Source: Leptospira kemamanensis
GTDB lineage: Bacteria; Spirochaetota; Leptospiria; Leptospirales; Leptospiraceae
DNA length: 64,000 bases
Assembly: GCF_004769665.1 (NCBI RefSeq)
Contig: NZ_RQGG01000009.1
Coordinates: 62,001 to 126,000 of the forward strand
Direction of reading: 5' to 3'
The notes beneath the pieces are model-generated. The model worked only from the letters and a program-made list of their open reading frames with translations. It made no database searches and was not told the origin of the DNA. The position numbers and the translations under genes are program-made. Shown one piece after another: positions 16,664-26,600 of this stretch (positions are counted from its first letter, which is position 1; every line of letters starts with the position of its first letter).

Positions 16664-18083
16664 AGTTTTGGATCGAAACAGAACTCCACTGATGAAGGAG
16701 GAATGGAATCTCGAATTAGAGAAAATGACCGGGTCACCATTTGCACCCAAGTGGAATGCAATCATTGGAGATCGAATTGGGGAAGAAGAATTTTTATTCG
16801 TAACCTCTTTCCAAAAAGATTTGTTGCATGCGAAAGAACATTCTCTTTATCAAACAAAGGGAACGATCCTCCCCTTTATCGAATCCTATCTAAATACATC
16901 TGATTTTTTTAAGAAACAATTACAAGGGATTCCATGGAAACAAAACTTCGAATTGATTCCTTTTATGAATCGTGATGACCTGCAAACAAAAATCACAGAG
17001 ATCATTCCAAACGATGTGAACCTGAAAGAGATTGTGATCAATCCCACTTCGGGCACCACAGGAAAACCCATCCTAGCACCAAACCACTCAAAGGCGATCG
17101 GTTGTTATGTACCTCTCATTGAGTTTAGTGTCGAACGTTTTGGTGTACGACCCATCCATTCTCCAAAATCTACGTTTGCCATCCAACTTTGTTACCAAGA
17201 AAACACCATTGTGTATGCCACCTGTCATAGTTTGGCGGGAGGAAGCAAATTTGCCAAAATCAATATCCATCCCAATGGATGGAAAAAACCATCTGATTTA
17301 CAAAACTTTCTGACTGAGTCCTCCCCACAAATTTTAACGGGTGATCCCTATGCATTCGAATCGGCAATGCAAATGGGAATCCATTACAAACCCGAAGCCA
17401 TTCATTCTACAGCACTTGAGTTAACACCCGCACTACGAACTCGATTGTCTGCATACTTCCAATGTCCAGTGATCAATTTTTATTCCCTAAATGAAACGGG
17501 TCCCATCGCCTATTCCTGTCCAAACGAACCTGAATGGATGCACCTTCTCCCCCATGATTTGTATGTAGAAATCATATCCAATACTACGGGGAACCCAGTC
17601 CCCACTGGCAATGTAGGAGAAATTGTTCTCACTGGCGGCCGTAATCCATTTATACCACTATTGCGATACCAAACAGGTGACCAAGGCGAGATCCAATACG
17701 GTCCTTGTGTCTGTGGGGACCATTTCCCTCGTCTGCGTTTGTTATCTGGTAGAAAACCAGTGTACTTCCAAAAACAAAATGGAGAAATAGTGAATCCCAT
17801 AGATGTGGCAAGGATCCTAAGAAAAAACCCCATCATTTACCAATTCCAAGTAGAACAAACCAATGCCAATGAATGGGTTTGCCGGCTTTCCTTAGAGGAA
17901 ACGACTCGCGGAAACGAATCCATTTGGGAGAACGAAAAAAAGGCCATCCAAGTTGAACTCACCTCTCTTTTTGGAGAAGGTTCTGTTGTGCACATTCACA
18001 CCGACTTTCCGTTAGATGGAAAAAAACAAATTGCCTTTCTCAATTCCTATCAAAGAAAGAAAGAACAAGAGGCAAAGTCATGA
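16656..18083 (+). CDS. Adenylate-forming acyl-CoA ligase, PaaK-like
   Basis: 475 aa from GTG 16656 (8-bp overlap with the gene before); ATG codons at 16692 or later are possible starts. The ATP-binding loop is NPTSGTTGKPIL, the adenylate-binding motif is FYSLNETGPIAYSC, and the GDQGEI and GRKPVYF segments are the usual C-terminal hinge features. The Cys-rich CGPCVCGDHFPR segment resembles phenylacetate-CoA ligase relatives. The enzyme should adenylate a carboxylic acid and may form its CoA thioester; the acid is not predictable. It is embedded between the MoxR/VWA module and NadR, which is unexpected for a catabolic PaaK. Confidence 0.85.
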   Translation: MNKVLDRNRTPLMKEEWNLELEKMTGSPFAPKWNAIIGDRIGEEEFLFVTSFQKDLLHAKEHSLYQTKGTILPFIESYLNTSDFFKKQLQGIPWKQNFELIPFMNRDDLQTKITEIIPNDVNLKEIVINPTSGTTGKPILAPNHSKAIGCYVPLIEFSVERFGVRPIHSPKSTFAIQLCYQENTIVYATCHSLAGGSKFAKINIHPNGWKKPSDLQNFLTESSPQILTGDPYAFESAMQMGIHYKPEAIHSTALELTPALRTRLSAYFQCPVINFYSLNETGPIAYSCPNEPEWMHLLPHDLYVEIISNTTGNPVPTGNVGEIVLTGGRNPFIPLLRYQTGDQGEIQYGPCVCGDHFPRLRLLSGRKPVYFQKQNGEIVNPIDVARILRKNPIIYQFQVEQTNANEWVCRLSLEETTRGNESIWENEKKAIQVELTSLFGEGSVVHIHTDFPLDGKKQIAFLNSYQRKKEQEAKS

Positions 18084-19108
18084 AACATGGACTGATCCTT
18101 GGTAAATTTTACCCGCCACACAAAGGCCACCTCCATTTGATTCGGGAAGCAAAAAAACTTTGTGACCACCTAACGGTCCTTGTTTGTTCCTTACAACGAG
18201 AAATCATTCCTGGTTTTCTCCGAGTAGAATGGATGAAAGAACTTCACTCTAGACCCGACATAGAAATCATTTGGGTACAAGACGAAAACCCACAATTCCC
18301 CGAAGACCATCCGAATTTTTGGGAAATTTGGAAAAAAACCATCAAATCCCATTCACCATTTGCGATTGATGTCATCTTTACTTCTGAAACCTATGGTGAC
18401 CCACTAGCGTCTGTTTTGGGATGTCAACATATCGCAATTGATCTAGGAAGAAACCAATTTCCCATCTCCGCCACTGCCATTCGAGAATCACCGATCCAAC
18501 ATTGGGAGTTCATTCCAGAACCGATCAGACCTTTTTTTGTGAAACGAATTGTCCTCACGGGGAGTGAATCTGTGGGAAAAACAACTCTTGCCAAAAAACT
18601 GGCGAATCGGTTTGAAACCAATTGGATCCCTGAGTTTGCCAGAGAGTATTTGGAACAAAAACCAACTCCTATGGATGAGTCTGATTTTTTACCAATCGCG
18701 AAAGGACATTTATCTTCTGAGGTAGAGGCTGCCAAAACATCCAATGGGATCTTATTTTTGGATACGGATTTACTCACTACAAAAGTGTATTTAGAACGGT
18801 ACTACGGGTCGGACATCCCTTGGCTCACCAAACGAGCGCTTGGTCTACAGTATGATGCCTCTCTTTTTTTAGACATCGACATTCCTTGGGAAAAGGACAA
18901 ATTACGGGACTTAGGTGACGAAAGAGAAGAAATGAAAATCCGTTTTTTAAATGCAATGGAAGAAGCAAAACGAGATTTTTTCCTCATCAAAGGGGATTTT
19001 TCAGAAAGAGAAAAACTGGCAATCGAATCTGTCAATCAGATCAAAAAATGGCCGATCAGTCCTCAATCGTTTACAAAAGAGCAGATTGATTTACGTAAGA
19101 TTGAATGA
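18080..19108 (+). CDS. nadR: NadR-like NMN adenylyltransferase / ribosylnicotinamide kinase
   Basis: 342 aa with two enzyme domains. The N-terminal nucleotidyltransferase shows GKFYPPHKGHLHLI, whose HxGH is catalytic, and ISATAIRESP matching the ISTxxR motif. The C-terminal P-loop kinase has GSESVGKTT near residue 160 and a FLDTDLLTT segment. Together they salvage nicotinamide riboside into NAD. It lacks the N-terminal HTH of the enterobacterial repressor, so it is an enzyme only. Its ATG overlaps the ligase stop (ATGA). The 3' end overlaps the convergent dioxygenase gene by 38 bp. Confidence 0.92.
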   Translation: MKHGLILGKFYPPHKGHLHLIREAKKLCDHLTVLVCSLQREIIPGFLRVEWMKELHSRPDIEIIWVQDENPQFPEDHPNFWEIWKKTIKSHSPFAIDVIFTSETYGDPLASVLGCQHIAIDLGRNQFPISATAIRESPIQHWEFIPEPIRPFFVKRIVLTGSESVGKTTLAKKLANRFETNWIPEFAREYLEQKPTPMDESDFLPIAKGHLSSEVEAAKTSNGILFLDTDLLTTKVYLERYYGSDIPWLTKRALGLQYDASLFLDIDIPWEKDKLRDLGDEREEMKIRFLNAMEEAKRDFFLIKGDFSEREKLAIESVNQIKKWPISPQSFTKEQIDLRKIE

Positions 19109-19925
19109 CCTCACTTGGCAAAATCGCTCCACTCTCCAGTTGTTTCATTTCATACAGAGTGGTTCCTTGAGATCCATTGTCCCAATTTTTCGGGCCCAAA
19201 TGATGTTTAACATGATCGCCTAACACAAACCGTATTTCCAAACTGAAACGAGAATACCCTTGTGTGTTATCATTTGTTCCATGTAAGTGGTGTGATGCGA
19301 AGATAAAATAATCGCCAAAATCCCCAAACACAGAAATTGGATGCGGATCTGATACTTTTTCCAATGGTTTGGGAAAGATTTTTTCACGGAGCCTTGGATG
19401 AGTGGAACTCGTTTGAAACCCACCTGTTTCCTTCCAATGGTCATACAAAAACAAAGAAGAATTATTGAGAATGGGTTTTCCAAAATAAGATGGATATAAA
19501 GAAAATCCAGAACCTAACTCTACGTTTGTGATGGGGATCCAAAGATTGATTTGGTTTTCTGGATTGGCATACCAGGAATCACGGTGGATGTACTGAACAG
19601 ATTCTGCCCCTTCTAATAAATGAAATCCATTCGGAACACAACGCAGGCGAAACAAATCTACATGTACATCCTTTGGATCGAGGTTCCATTCTTCTAATAT
19701 GGGAACTAAAAATCCTTTGATGGATCGATTCTTATAAATCCGGGAACGGATCTTTGCCATCGAAATTTGTAATGTTTCAAAGGAGATGTTGGAACTGAGA
19801 AGTGTGGGATCACCCGTAGAGAACTCTTCTCGAATGTACTTATGGATAGGGTTTAAAAATGCTTTGGATTCGTTTGAAAGAGTGCCAAAAGAAGTTCTTC
19901 CTTCATAAAGGGATAAAATGTCCAT
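19071..19925 (-). CDS. Phytanoyl-CoA dioxygenase-like (Fe(II)/2-oxoglutarate) protein
   Basis: 284 aa. A double-stranded beta-helix oxygenase is suggested by an H-x-D iron pair in YIHRDSW, a distal His in the ASHHLHG segment, and an Arg for 2-oxoglutarate in the SRFSLEIRF strand. The NLWIPITNVELGSGFSLYP stretch is typical of the PhyH family. The substrate is unknown. It is the last gene of a three-gene minus-strand run with a methyltransferase and a small helical protein, and its 3' end overlaps nadR on the other strand. Confidence 0.78.
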   Translation of the reverse strand: MDILSLYEGRTSFGTLSNESKAFLNPIHKYIREEFSTGDPTLLSSNISFETLQISMAKIRSRIYKNRSIKGFLVPILEEWNLDPKDVHVDLFRLRCVPNGFHLLEGAESVQYIHRDSWYANPENQINLWIPITNVELGSGFSLYPSYFGKPILNNSSLFLYDHWKETGGFQTSSTHPRLREKIFPKPLEKVSDPHPISVFGDFGDYFIFASHHLHGTNDNTQGYSRFSLEIRFVLGDHVKHHLGPKNWDNGSQGTTLYEMKQLESGAILPSEVIQSYVNQSALL

Positions 19926-19947
19926 CCATTCTCCCTACCATGTTGTT

Positions 19948-20211
19948 TCAAGTAACATCACCTTTGGTTTGTTTTGTGATCTCAGACTTTAGTTCGATGA
20001 TACTCATGTATAGGTTCGCAAAAGTCGTGAGTTGGTTCATTGCATCTTGTAACCCTGCTTTGAAAAGTAAGCCGTTGTCCATATGTTCCCGAAAGATGGT
20101 CAGTGGGTTTTCACTTTCCATACTTTCTACCGTTTTTTGGTAGGATTCCAAAAGTTCCTTTTTGTCCTCTAGGGACTCAGGAACTTTCCATCCATTGGAC
20201 AAACGGCTCAT
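19948..20211 (-). CDS. Small helical protein of unknown function
   Basis: 87 aa, ATG start, 6 bp after the methyltransferase stop and 22 bp before the dioxygenase start. It is predicted almost wholly alpha-helical (KKELLESYQKTVESME and QDAMNQLTTFANLYMSIIEL), with no signal peptide, cysteines or known motif. Operon spacing supports it as a real gene. No function is proposed. Confidence 0.65.
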   Translation of the reverse strand: MSRLSNGWKVPESLEDKKELLESYQKTVESMESENPLTIFREHMDNGLLFKAGLQDAMNQLTTFANLYMSIIELKSEITKQTKGDVT

Positions 20212-20217
20212 CGAAAT

Positions 20218-20979
20218 TTATCTACCTTCGACTTCTAACAGTTTGGTGGTCTTTACAATAAGACGTGTGACAACATAAAACACAAGTCCAAACCCAAAAA
20301 AACAAGTGTGAAACGGTTTCCAAATTCCAACGATGTCCACAGAACGAAGGTTTGGCTCTTGGAAATAGATTTGAATTAAATCAAATACGGTAAACACAAC
20401 GATGATTCCAAACAAACTTGGATATTCTCGTTTCCAAATATTACGGAAGGAAAAATCCAAATTTGGTTTAAGATAACCCGACAAACGTGGGATAAATGCT
20501 GGAGTTTTGTCAGCCCACTTCAAATAAGCATCTTTGAATTTGCCACGTAGGAAATATTCTTCCGCAAAGATGATCCTTTCATAGTATAGATAAAAGAACA
20601 TGATGTAAACTAATGTAAAAGCAAAGTCCCGTAAAATCAAAACAGGTCCCAAATACATCAAAAAGTTTCCCACGTAGAGAGGATGTCTCACGAGAGAATA
20701 AATTCCTGATTGGTTGACCACATCTGCTACTTGTTGTTTTGTATTTCGCCCAGATGTATTTTTGGGAGTGTAACCAATGGTAAAACATCTTACAAAAAGA
20801 CCCGCTAAACTAACTACAAATGCAGCTGTTAACCAATATAAATTGGACATATAATTCCCTTGGAAATAAGGAACATACGGTAGATACAGTAAGGAAAGGA
20901 ACAAAATGACTCCTGGAATGTAGGAGCGCCATCGGAAGAGAAAATTGCCTTGTTGGTTGAGTTCTTCTATAAGTGCCAT
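20218..20979 (-). CDS. Isoprenylcysteine carboxyl methyltransferase-like membrane methyltransferase
   Basis: 253 aa with about six hydrophobic helices. The family signature is RHPLYVGNFLMYLG, followed by the acidic YYERIIFAEEYFL helix that binds S-adenosylmethionine in ICMT/PEMT-type enzymes. Bacterial members methylate lipids or small molecules rather than prenylated proteins, so the substrate is open. A basic stretch and two extra hydrophobic segments follow the catalytic part. It is first in its three-gene operon and divergent from the acyltransferase gene (47-bp gap). Confidence 0.85.
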   Translation of the reverse strand: MALIEELNQQGNFLFRWRSYIPGVILFLSLLYLPYVPYFQGNYMSNLYWLTAAFVVSLAGLFVRCFTIGYTPKNTSGRNTKQQVADVVNQSGIYSLVRHPLYVGNFLMYLGPVLILRDFAFTLVYIMFFYLYYERIIFAEEYFLRGKFKDAYLKWADKTPAFIPRLSGYLKPNLDFSFRNIWKREYPSLFGIIVVFTVFDLIQIYFQEPNLRSVDIVGIWKPFHTCFFGFGLVFYVVTRLIVKTTKLLEVEGR

Positions 20980-21026
20980 GTTAAATCGTACTTGCTTCCT
21001 TTGATTAAGCTGTCAGCATTCGTCCT

Positions 21027-22283
21027 ATGTCAATCAAATCCTTTATTCCTGCCAAGTTCAATCTCCCTGCTCTTTGGTTCACCGATCTGACACTGCCACT
21101 CCTCAATAAATTGGTACATAATATCGATTCGATTGAAATTTCTGAAAATGATGAAAAAACTTTAAAATCCTTTCAAAAAGAACGCCTTCTCTACATTTCC
21201 AATCATCCCACAACCAAAGAACCAGGAGTTGCCTTCCATGCGGCAAATCTAATGGGTTCACGTTTTCATTATATGGCCGCAAGAGAAGTGTTTGAATGGG
21301 GTTACGGCTTTGTTGGTGATTTCATTCAATCCATAGGGGCCTATTCTGTGTTAGCTGGTGCTCCTGATAGAGAATCTTTAAAAGCATCCCGTTCTATATT
21401 AGCAAATCCATCTGGTAAATTGGCACTTTTTCCTGAAGGGGAACCCACAAGTGGAATGAATGATACCCTTCTTCCCTTCCAGCCAGGAGTGGCACAACTT
21501 GGGATTTGGGGTTTAGAAGATGCACTGAAACATGATCCAAATGCGACCATTTGGGTTTTGCCTACTTTCATCAAATACAGGATGACAAGTTCCATTCAGT
21601 CTATGCAACGAGACATCGACCAAAGTTTGACAAGAATGGAAGAGAGACTCGGCATTTCCAAAACAGGAAAAGACATCGTACATCGATTTTTATCGGTTGG
21701 GAAACGTATGATGGAACGAGAAGAAAAAGAATACGGTGTCCCTGTCGAAGAAAGTAAAGCAGATGATTTTGATTATCGTTTGGGTCGGATGCGCCATGCC
21801 ATGCTCGATAACATTGCAAGAAAAGCAAAGATTCCTAAATGGGATGGAGATGCAAACGCGATCGAAAAACTCAGAAAAATATTAAGTATTCTCGAAATGG
21901 TTTCTGTGGGAATGCCTGACCCCAATGGAGAACTCCCGAGTTTGGAAATGGCAAGATGGGCAAGAAACGCTGCCACCAAAGCGTATGATTTTATCTCCAT
22001 CCAAACTGCCTACATCAAAGAATTACCAAGCCCAGAACGTTTGTATGAATTTTTATACCGATATGAAAACGAAATTTTTGGAGAAACAAAGTCCAGACCT
22101 CACAAAGCTGTCGTTAGACTAGGAAAACCATTTAAGATCAATGACTATCTTGGTTCGTATAAAGAAGACAAAAAGAAAACCATAGACAACATTACCGAAC
22201 GTCTAAGAGATGAATTGCAATCTATGTTAGTAGATGAAAAGTCCAAATCAAATCCACTTTTCCCGAGCCAATATATTTTTTAA
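21027..22283 (+). CDS. Glycerolipid acyltransferase (PlsC-like)
   Basis: 418 aa. A PlsC-type domain is visible: motif I as SNHPTTKEP, in which Glu stands where HX4D normally has Asp, and motif III as LFPEGEPTSG. The protein is longer than ordinary PlsC (about 250 aa), with a helical C-terminal half (EEREEK-type and LRKILSILEM segments). No clear membrane helix at the N-terminus. It probably transfers acyl groups to a glycerol or related acceptor. Its stop overlaps the ATG of the GHKL gene (TAATG), so the pair is translationally coupled. Confidence 0.8.
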   Translation: MSIKSFIPAKFNLPALWFTDLTLPLLNKLVHNIDSIEISENDEKTLKSFQKERLLYISNHPTTKEPGVAFHAANLMGSRFHYMAAREVFEWGYGFVGDFIQSIGAYSVLAGAPDRESLKASRSILANPSGKLALFPEGEPTSGMNDTLLPFQPGVAQLGIWGLEDALKHDPNATIWVLPTFIKYRMTSSIQSMQRDIDQSLTRMEERLGISKTGKDIVHRFLSVGKRMMEREEKEYGVPVEESKADDFDYRLGRMRHAMLDNIARKAKIPKWDGDANAIEKLRKILSILEMVSVGMPDPNGELPSLEMARWARNAATKAYDFISIQTAYIKELPSPERLYEFLYRYENEIFGETKSRPHKAVVRLGKPFKINDYLGSYKEDKKKTIDNITERLRDELQSMLVDEKSKSNPLFPSQYIF

Positions 22284-22930
22284 TGGAACGAATGTTGTTT
22301 TCAGAGATTGAGAACTGGTTACAAACACCAGGTCCCTTGGAATTCTCCACCTTTGGAGCGTCCAAAAATTTAGATGAAAATTTAGTTTTAGTTTTGGATG
22401 CTTTGACAGAAAAATACAAAATTCCAGATCTCTCAGCCATTTTATTCACCATTGTCAAAGACTTAATCCTGAATGGATTCAAAGCCAACTTCAAACGATT
22501 GTTTTTCCAAGAAAACCTCCTCGACATCCAATCTCCCGCCGACTATGAGTTAGGCGTTAGGATGTATAAAAGCTTAATCCTTGCAGGGAGGGGAAATAGT
22601 TTTGAACCCCTCGCCCGTGAAAAAAATTTATACGTACACGTGAAAATCGAACACAACAATTCCCAAATCAAATTTGATATCCGCAACAACTCGATGTTAG
22701 TGCGAGGGGAAATGCAAAAAATCAGAAACTCCCTTCTGCACGCACAAAACTACAACGATATCATGGAATACTACATCGAACGGGGTGATAATTCCGAAGG
22801 GGAAGGAATTGGCATTGCCCTTTGTATCATCCTTCTCAAAGGGGAAGGACTTCCCACAGACCAATTTCGCATCTACCATGAAGATGGCGAAACCATTGCC
22901 CAACTCACAATTCCCTTAAAGAAAGGCTAG
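22283..22930 (+). CDS. Stand-alone GHKL (histidine kinase-like) ATPase domain protein
   Basis: 215 aa. A candidate N-box (FTIVKDLILNGFKANFKR) and a glycine-rich G2-like box (SEGEGIGIALCIILLKGEG) fit the ATP-binding fold of histidine kinases and anti-sigma kinases. The G1 position reads IRNNSML, without the usual DxGxG, so ATP binding may be altered. There is no dimerisation helix with a phospho-acceptor His. It could be a serine kinase/anti-sigma-like partner for STAS proteins; the coupling to an acyltransferase gene gives no clear clue. Confidence 0.7.
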   Translation: MERMLFSEIENWLQTPGPLEFSTFGASKNLDENLVLVLDALTEKYKIPDLSAILFTIVKDLILNGFKANFKRLFFQENLLDIQSPADYELGVRMYKSLILAGRGNSFEPLAREKNLYVHVKIEHNNSQIKFDIRNNSMLVRGEMQKIRNSLLHAQNYNDIMEYYIERGDNSEGEGIGIALCIILLKGEGLPTDQFRIYHEDGETIAQLTIPLKKG

Positions 22931-22961
22931 CAGAGAATCTTAGGTTTTCCAACTTGGATGT

Positions 22962-23597
22962 ATGGGCCAAGTGACAGAGACAAAAAACGATTCCATCCCA
23001 CAAGTTTTACAAGCCATCATCACAAATGACAAAAACCACGCCCTTTGGCTGAACACTCTCTCTCTTCTCGAACACATTGGATCCCGCAAAATCCTTCTCA
23101 CTCAATCGAGCGAAGATACCTCGGAAATGATTTTACGCCATGCCACAGAAGAAGCAAGGCATGCCCTATTTTTCAAAAAAGCAGCAAGGACGATCCAACC
23201 TGAGTTTCGCTCTGGGTACCAAAACTCTTCACTGGTTCGAGGAACTGCCGCAAGAATTTATTTCGCAAAACTGGACACGCTGGTGCGCCGGAATTTGCGA
23301 AAGGTTTTCACAGACGAAAAGACCTTCACTTACCTTGCCTATTTGTACACCACAACGGTGATTGAAAAACGTGCCATGGTCGTCTACACAGCGTACGACG
23401 AAATTTTGAACGAGTCCGGTTCTCCCATCCGCCTAACCAACCTCATCCTAGAAGAAGAAGGCCATTTGTCCGAAATGAGCGCTGAAATGTTCCGTTTGGA
23501 TCCAGATGCCGCCAAAAGGCTTGCTATTTTGGAGGAGGAAGAGGCCAAAATTTTCACCCGATTTTGGCGCCAAATCGGCGAATTCTCCCTAAATTAA
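22962..23597 (+). CDS. Ferritin-like diiron protein
   Basis: 211 aa all-helical protein. A complete four-Glu/two-His diiron ligand set can be read: E37 (LLEHIG), E64 with H67 (EEARH), E135 (VIEKRA), and E165 with H168 (EEEGH). The spacing of ligands over four helices is that of the ferritin-like superfamily. It is too long for ferritin or bacterioferritin and lacks a rubredoxin domain, so an oxygenase or oxidase role is more likely than iron storage. It follows the GHKL gene by 31 bp and precedes the coiled-coil gene. Confidence 0.78.
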   Translation: MGQVTETKNDSIPQVLQAIITNDKNHALWLNTLSLLEHIGSRKILLTQSSEDTSEMILRHATEEARHALFFKKAARTIQPEFRSGYQNSSLVRGTAARIYFAKLDTLVRRNLRKVFTDEKTFTYLAYLYTTTVIEKRAMVVYTAYDEILNESGSPIRLTNLILEEEGHLSEMSAEMFRLDPDAAKRLAILEEEEAKIFTRFWRQIGEFSLN

Positions 23598-23680
23598 AAA
23601 AGGCTTGCGAAAAAAATCCGAGACTGGTTTCCTTCAACCATCTTCATGCGACATAATACTATTATTGGATCTTTGAGAAA

Positions 23681-26600
23681 ATGGGATTAGAAGTCTTTTT
23701 ATTACCTTTTTTGGCGAGTGTCGCCGTGACCATCGGACTCCGTCGTTTGGACAAATCCAATACCAAACTGTCCCAATTGAAACGTTACGCCTCCAAACTC
23801 ACCGAAGAAATGCAAGGTGTCGCCCTGCAAAAGATCCAAATGGTAAAGGATGCCGGGATTGATTTAGACATCCTCGTGAAACAATCCCGAAAAGTCGCAG
23901 AAGACATCCAAACTCTAAGTGCAGAATCGAGAGACCTCTTCGAAAAAATCAGAGCAAGCAAAGATTACCTCTCTTCTCTCTCGGGAGAAATGGAACAAAT
24001 CCAAGATTTGAGTAACCAAGTCCGCCGTGAAAAACAATACATGGAAGAAGGACTTTCTCAAATCAACTCCCACAAACGCGAGTTACGCGAAGTTTCAGAA
24101 GATATGGAAGCACTTCATAACGAATCCATTTCAATGTTAGATACTTTCCAAAACAAATTGAACTTACGTAGTGATGAAATTCTACAATCTGTCGCTCAAA
24201 AGATGGTGGAACTCGAAAGCCTTCTCGAAACCAAATCAGACTTCCTCGACAATTCCCTTTCTAAAATTGCAGAGACCGCTAGAGAAAAATTATTAACCCA
24301 TGCTGATGTGATGGTGAATGAAACCGCGGGCCGACTTGACCATGCGCGAAAAGAAATGGATTTACTCCTCGAGTCCATGAAGTATGCACAAGGTGATTTA
24401 GATGTTCGTCTTACGAAGTTTGAAGACACATCGTCCTTACTATCTGACAAAGTAGATAAGTTTGATGAAAGGTTAGAAGAAAAATACCAAAGAGCATCTT
24501 CCAAAGTAGAAGAGAAAGTAACACTACTCGAGAAAAAAATCCAAGAACGTTTTGAATCCATCGTGGACCAAGTAAGCCACACAAAAGATTCATTCATGAA
24601 GGGCCTAAATCAAGAAACCGATGCCATCAAACGAGAAATCGAAGACTTGTCTCTCGAAACACTTTCCAAACGAGATGACATCATCAATGAAACCAGAAGA
24701 CAAGCAGATGGTATCAACCAAACCATCATCCAATTCCAAGAAAAATACTTAGAAGCAGAGAATAAACTCCTCCGCCAAGCAGACATCCGCAAACAAGAAC
24801 TCATCCGCGAGATTGAAGCTTTCTCAGAAGAATTCCATCGCATTTCAGAGGAACTCCGAGAAGAAGCAAACACTCTCAAAAAAAGCGCATTACAAGAGTT
24901 AAAAGAATTTGATCGCGAACTTGAAACGGTTCGTTCTGGCCAAGAGATGGTGATCAAATCCTCTCTTTTTGATTTGAAAAAAGAATTAGAAGAAAGAATG
25001 CATTCTGATTTCAAAATCCAAAAACACGAAATGGATTCAGACTTAAGTTCCATCCAATCGCAAGTAAAAGAACTGAACGAAACCATCACAGCGCAAACGA
25101 AAGATGTAGATGAATACGTAGAAGAATTGAAGTCAGCACTCCGCGAATCCGCTCACGAAATCTTAGAAACAGCAGAAGAAAAAGCCAAAGAATCCGAAAC
25201 CATTGTCACAGAGAAGATCCGCATCGCCAATGCGAATTTAGAACAATTTGTAAGCAAATGGGAAGAAGAACTCGGTAGAATCCGCGAAGACCAAAATTAT
25301 AGCATCGAAACACTCCAAGACCGCTTAAAAGAAATCCATGTGGAAGGCGCTGACTTACTTGGTGAATTCCAAAACCAATTCCAAAAAGCAAAAGCCAATT
25401 TAGAACTTGTGGCCGAATCCAAAACCAAAGAGAGTATCTCTCGATTGGAAGAAGAAGCGAAACTGGCTCGTAGTGAAGTGGAACGGATCCTCAAACACTT
25501 GGAAGAGTCGGGTGAATCTTTTTTCAATTTACAAGAAGAGAAAATGGATCGTTTGAACGAAACCATCGATTCCAAAATCTCACACCAACTCACAAAACTT
25601 TTGGACAAAGGGAATCTCCAACTCGGCCAATTAGAAGAAAAAATTTCGAACCACCTAAACACGGTTCGTCGCAACTTAGAAGAAAGTATCAAACGTTCCA
25701 AAGACGAATCCAAAAAACAAATTGAGACCTACCAAAGGGATTACGAAAAATCGTTCAAAGAAATTGCAAAAGAAAGCCAAGACTTCTTAAAAGACAGCCT
25801 GAACCGTTTCCATGATCTCAAATTTGAAATCCAGAATGGTTTAGAATCTTTAAACGACACAAAAGAAGAAACATTATCTGGTTTCCAAAACGAATTGGAA
25901 TCTCTCAAAGAAGAAATCCTAACACTTTCCAGTGAACTGGAAACCGTCAAAGAACATTCTGATTTATTTGCGTCCGCCAAACAGATCGCAGACGAATCGA
26001 ACAAAGCTGTGGAAGAGATTTCAGAAGCTTTACGTTCTTTGGAAAAAGGAAAACCAGATTTGGAACTTGTCCAATCGGCCATTTCTGAATTCAGCGAAAT
26101 GCGCACTCAAATCGCAAACGAACTGGAAGCCCTAAAAGAAGCGCAGTTTCAATCGGAAGACATCGACAAACAAATCCAAATCCTTGCTTCCAACTTGGTC
26201 CATGTTTCCGAAACTATGGAAGGGTTTGAAGAGAGCCTAACAGAGATTACATCCATCGAATCTCGTGTGTCAAACCTGACAAAAGAACAAGCCAAAATCG
26301 AATCCTTTTTGTCCTCTCTCCAAGAGTCACAAGATTCCGTTTTCCATTTGGTGGAAAACTTGGAAGGCCAAAAACACAATGCACGGGAATTGCAAGCTCG
26401 CCTCGACATCCTCGACCGCGAAATCGATGTAGTGGAAGCGAGAGAAAAAGAACTCACAGAAACCATCCGCCAAGCAGAAAACCGCACTTCCTTCCTTGTG
26501 GAACGAGAAGCGCAAATTGATTCCGTCGAACGCAAATTTGACAAAATCGAAGAGCTGCTAGGTGACCTATCCGACCGCTACCGCCAAATCCTCACCCTAC

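Noticed and set aside
24196..26544. Several long antisense open frames within the coiled-coil gene
   Set aside because: They are Ser/Leu/Arg-rich mirror images of the Glu/Lys/Leu-rich coiled coil, lack ribosome sites and show no domain; they reflect codon bias of the sense gene.
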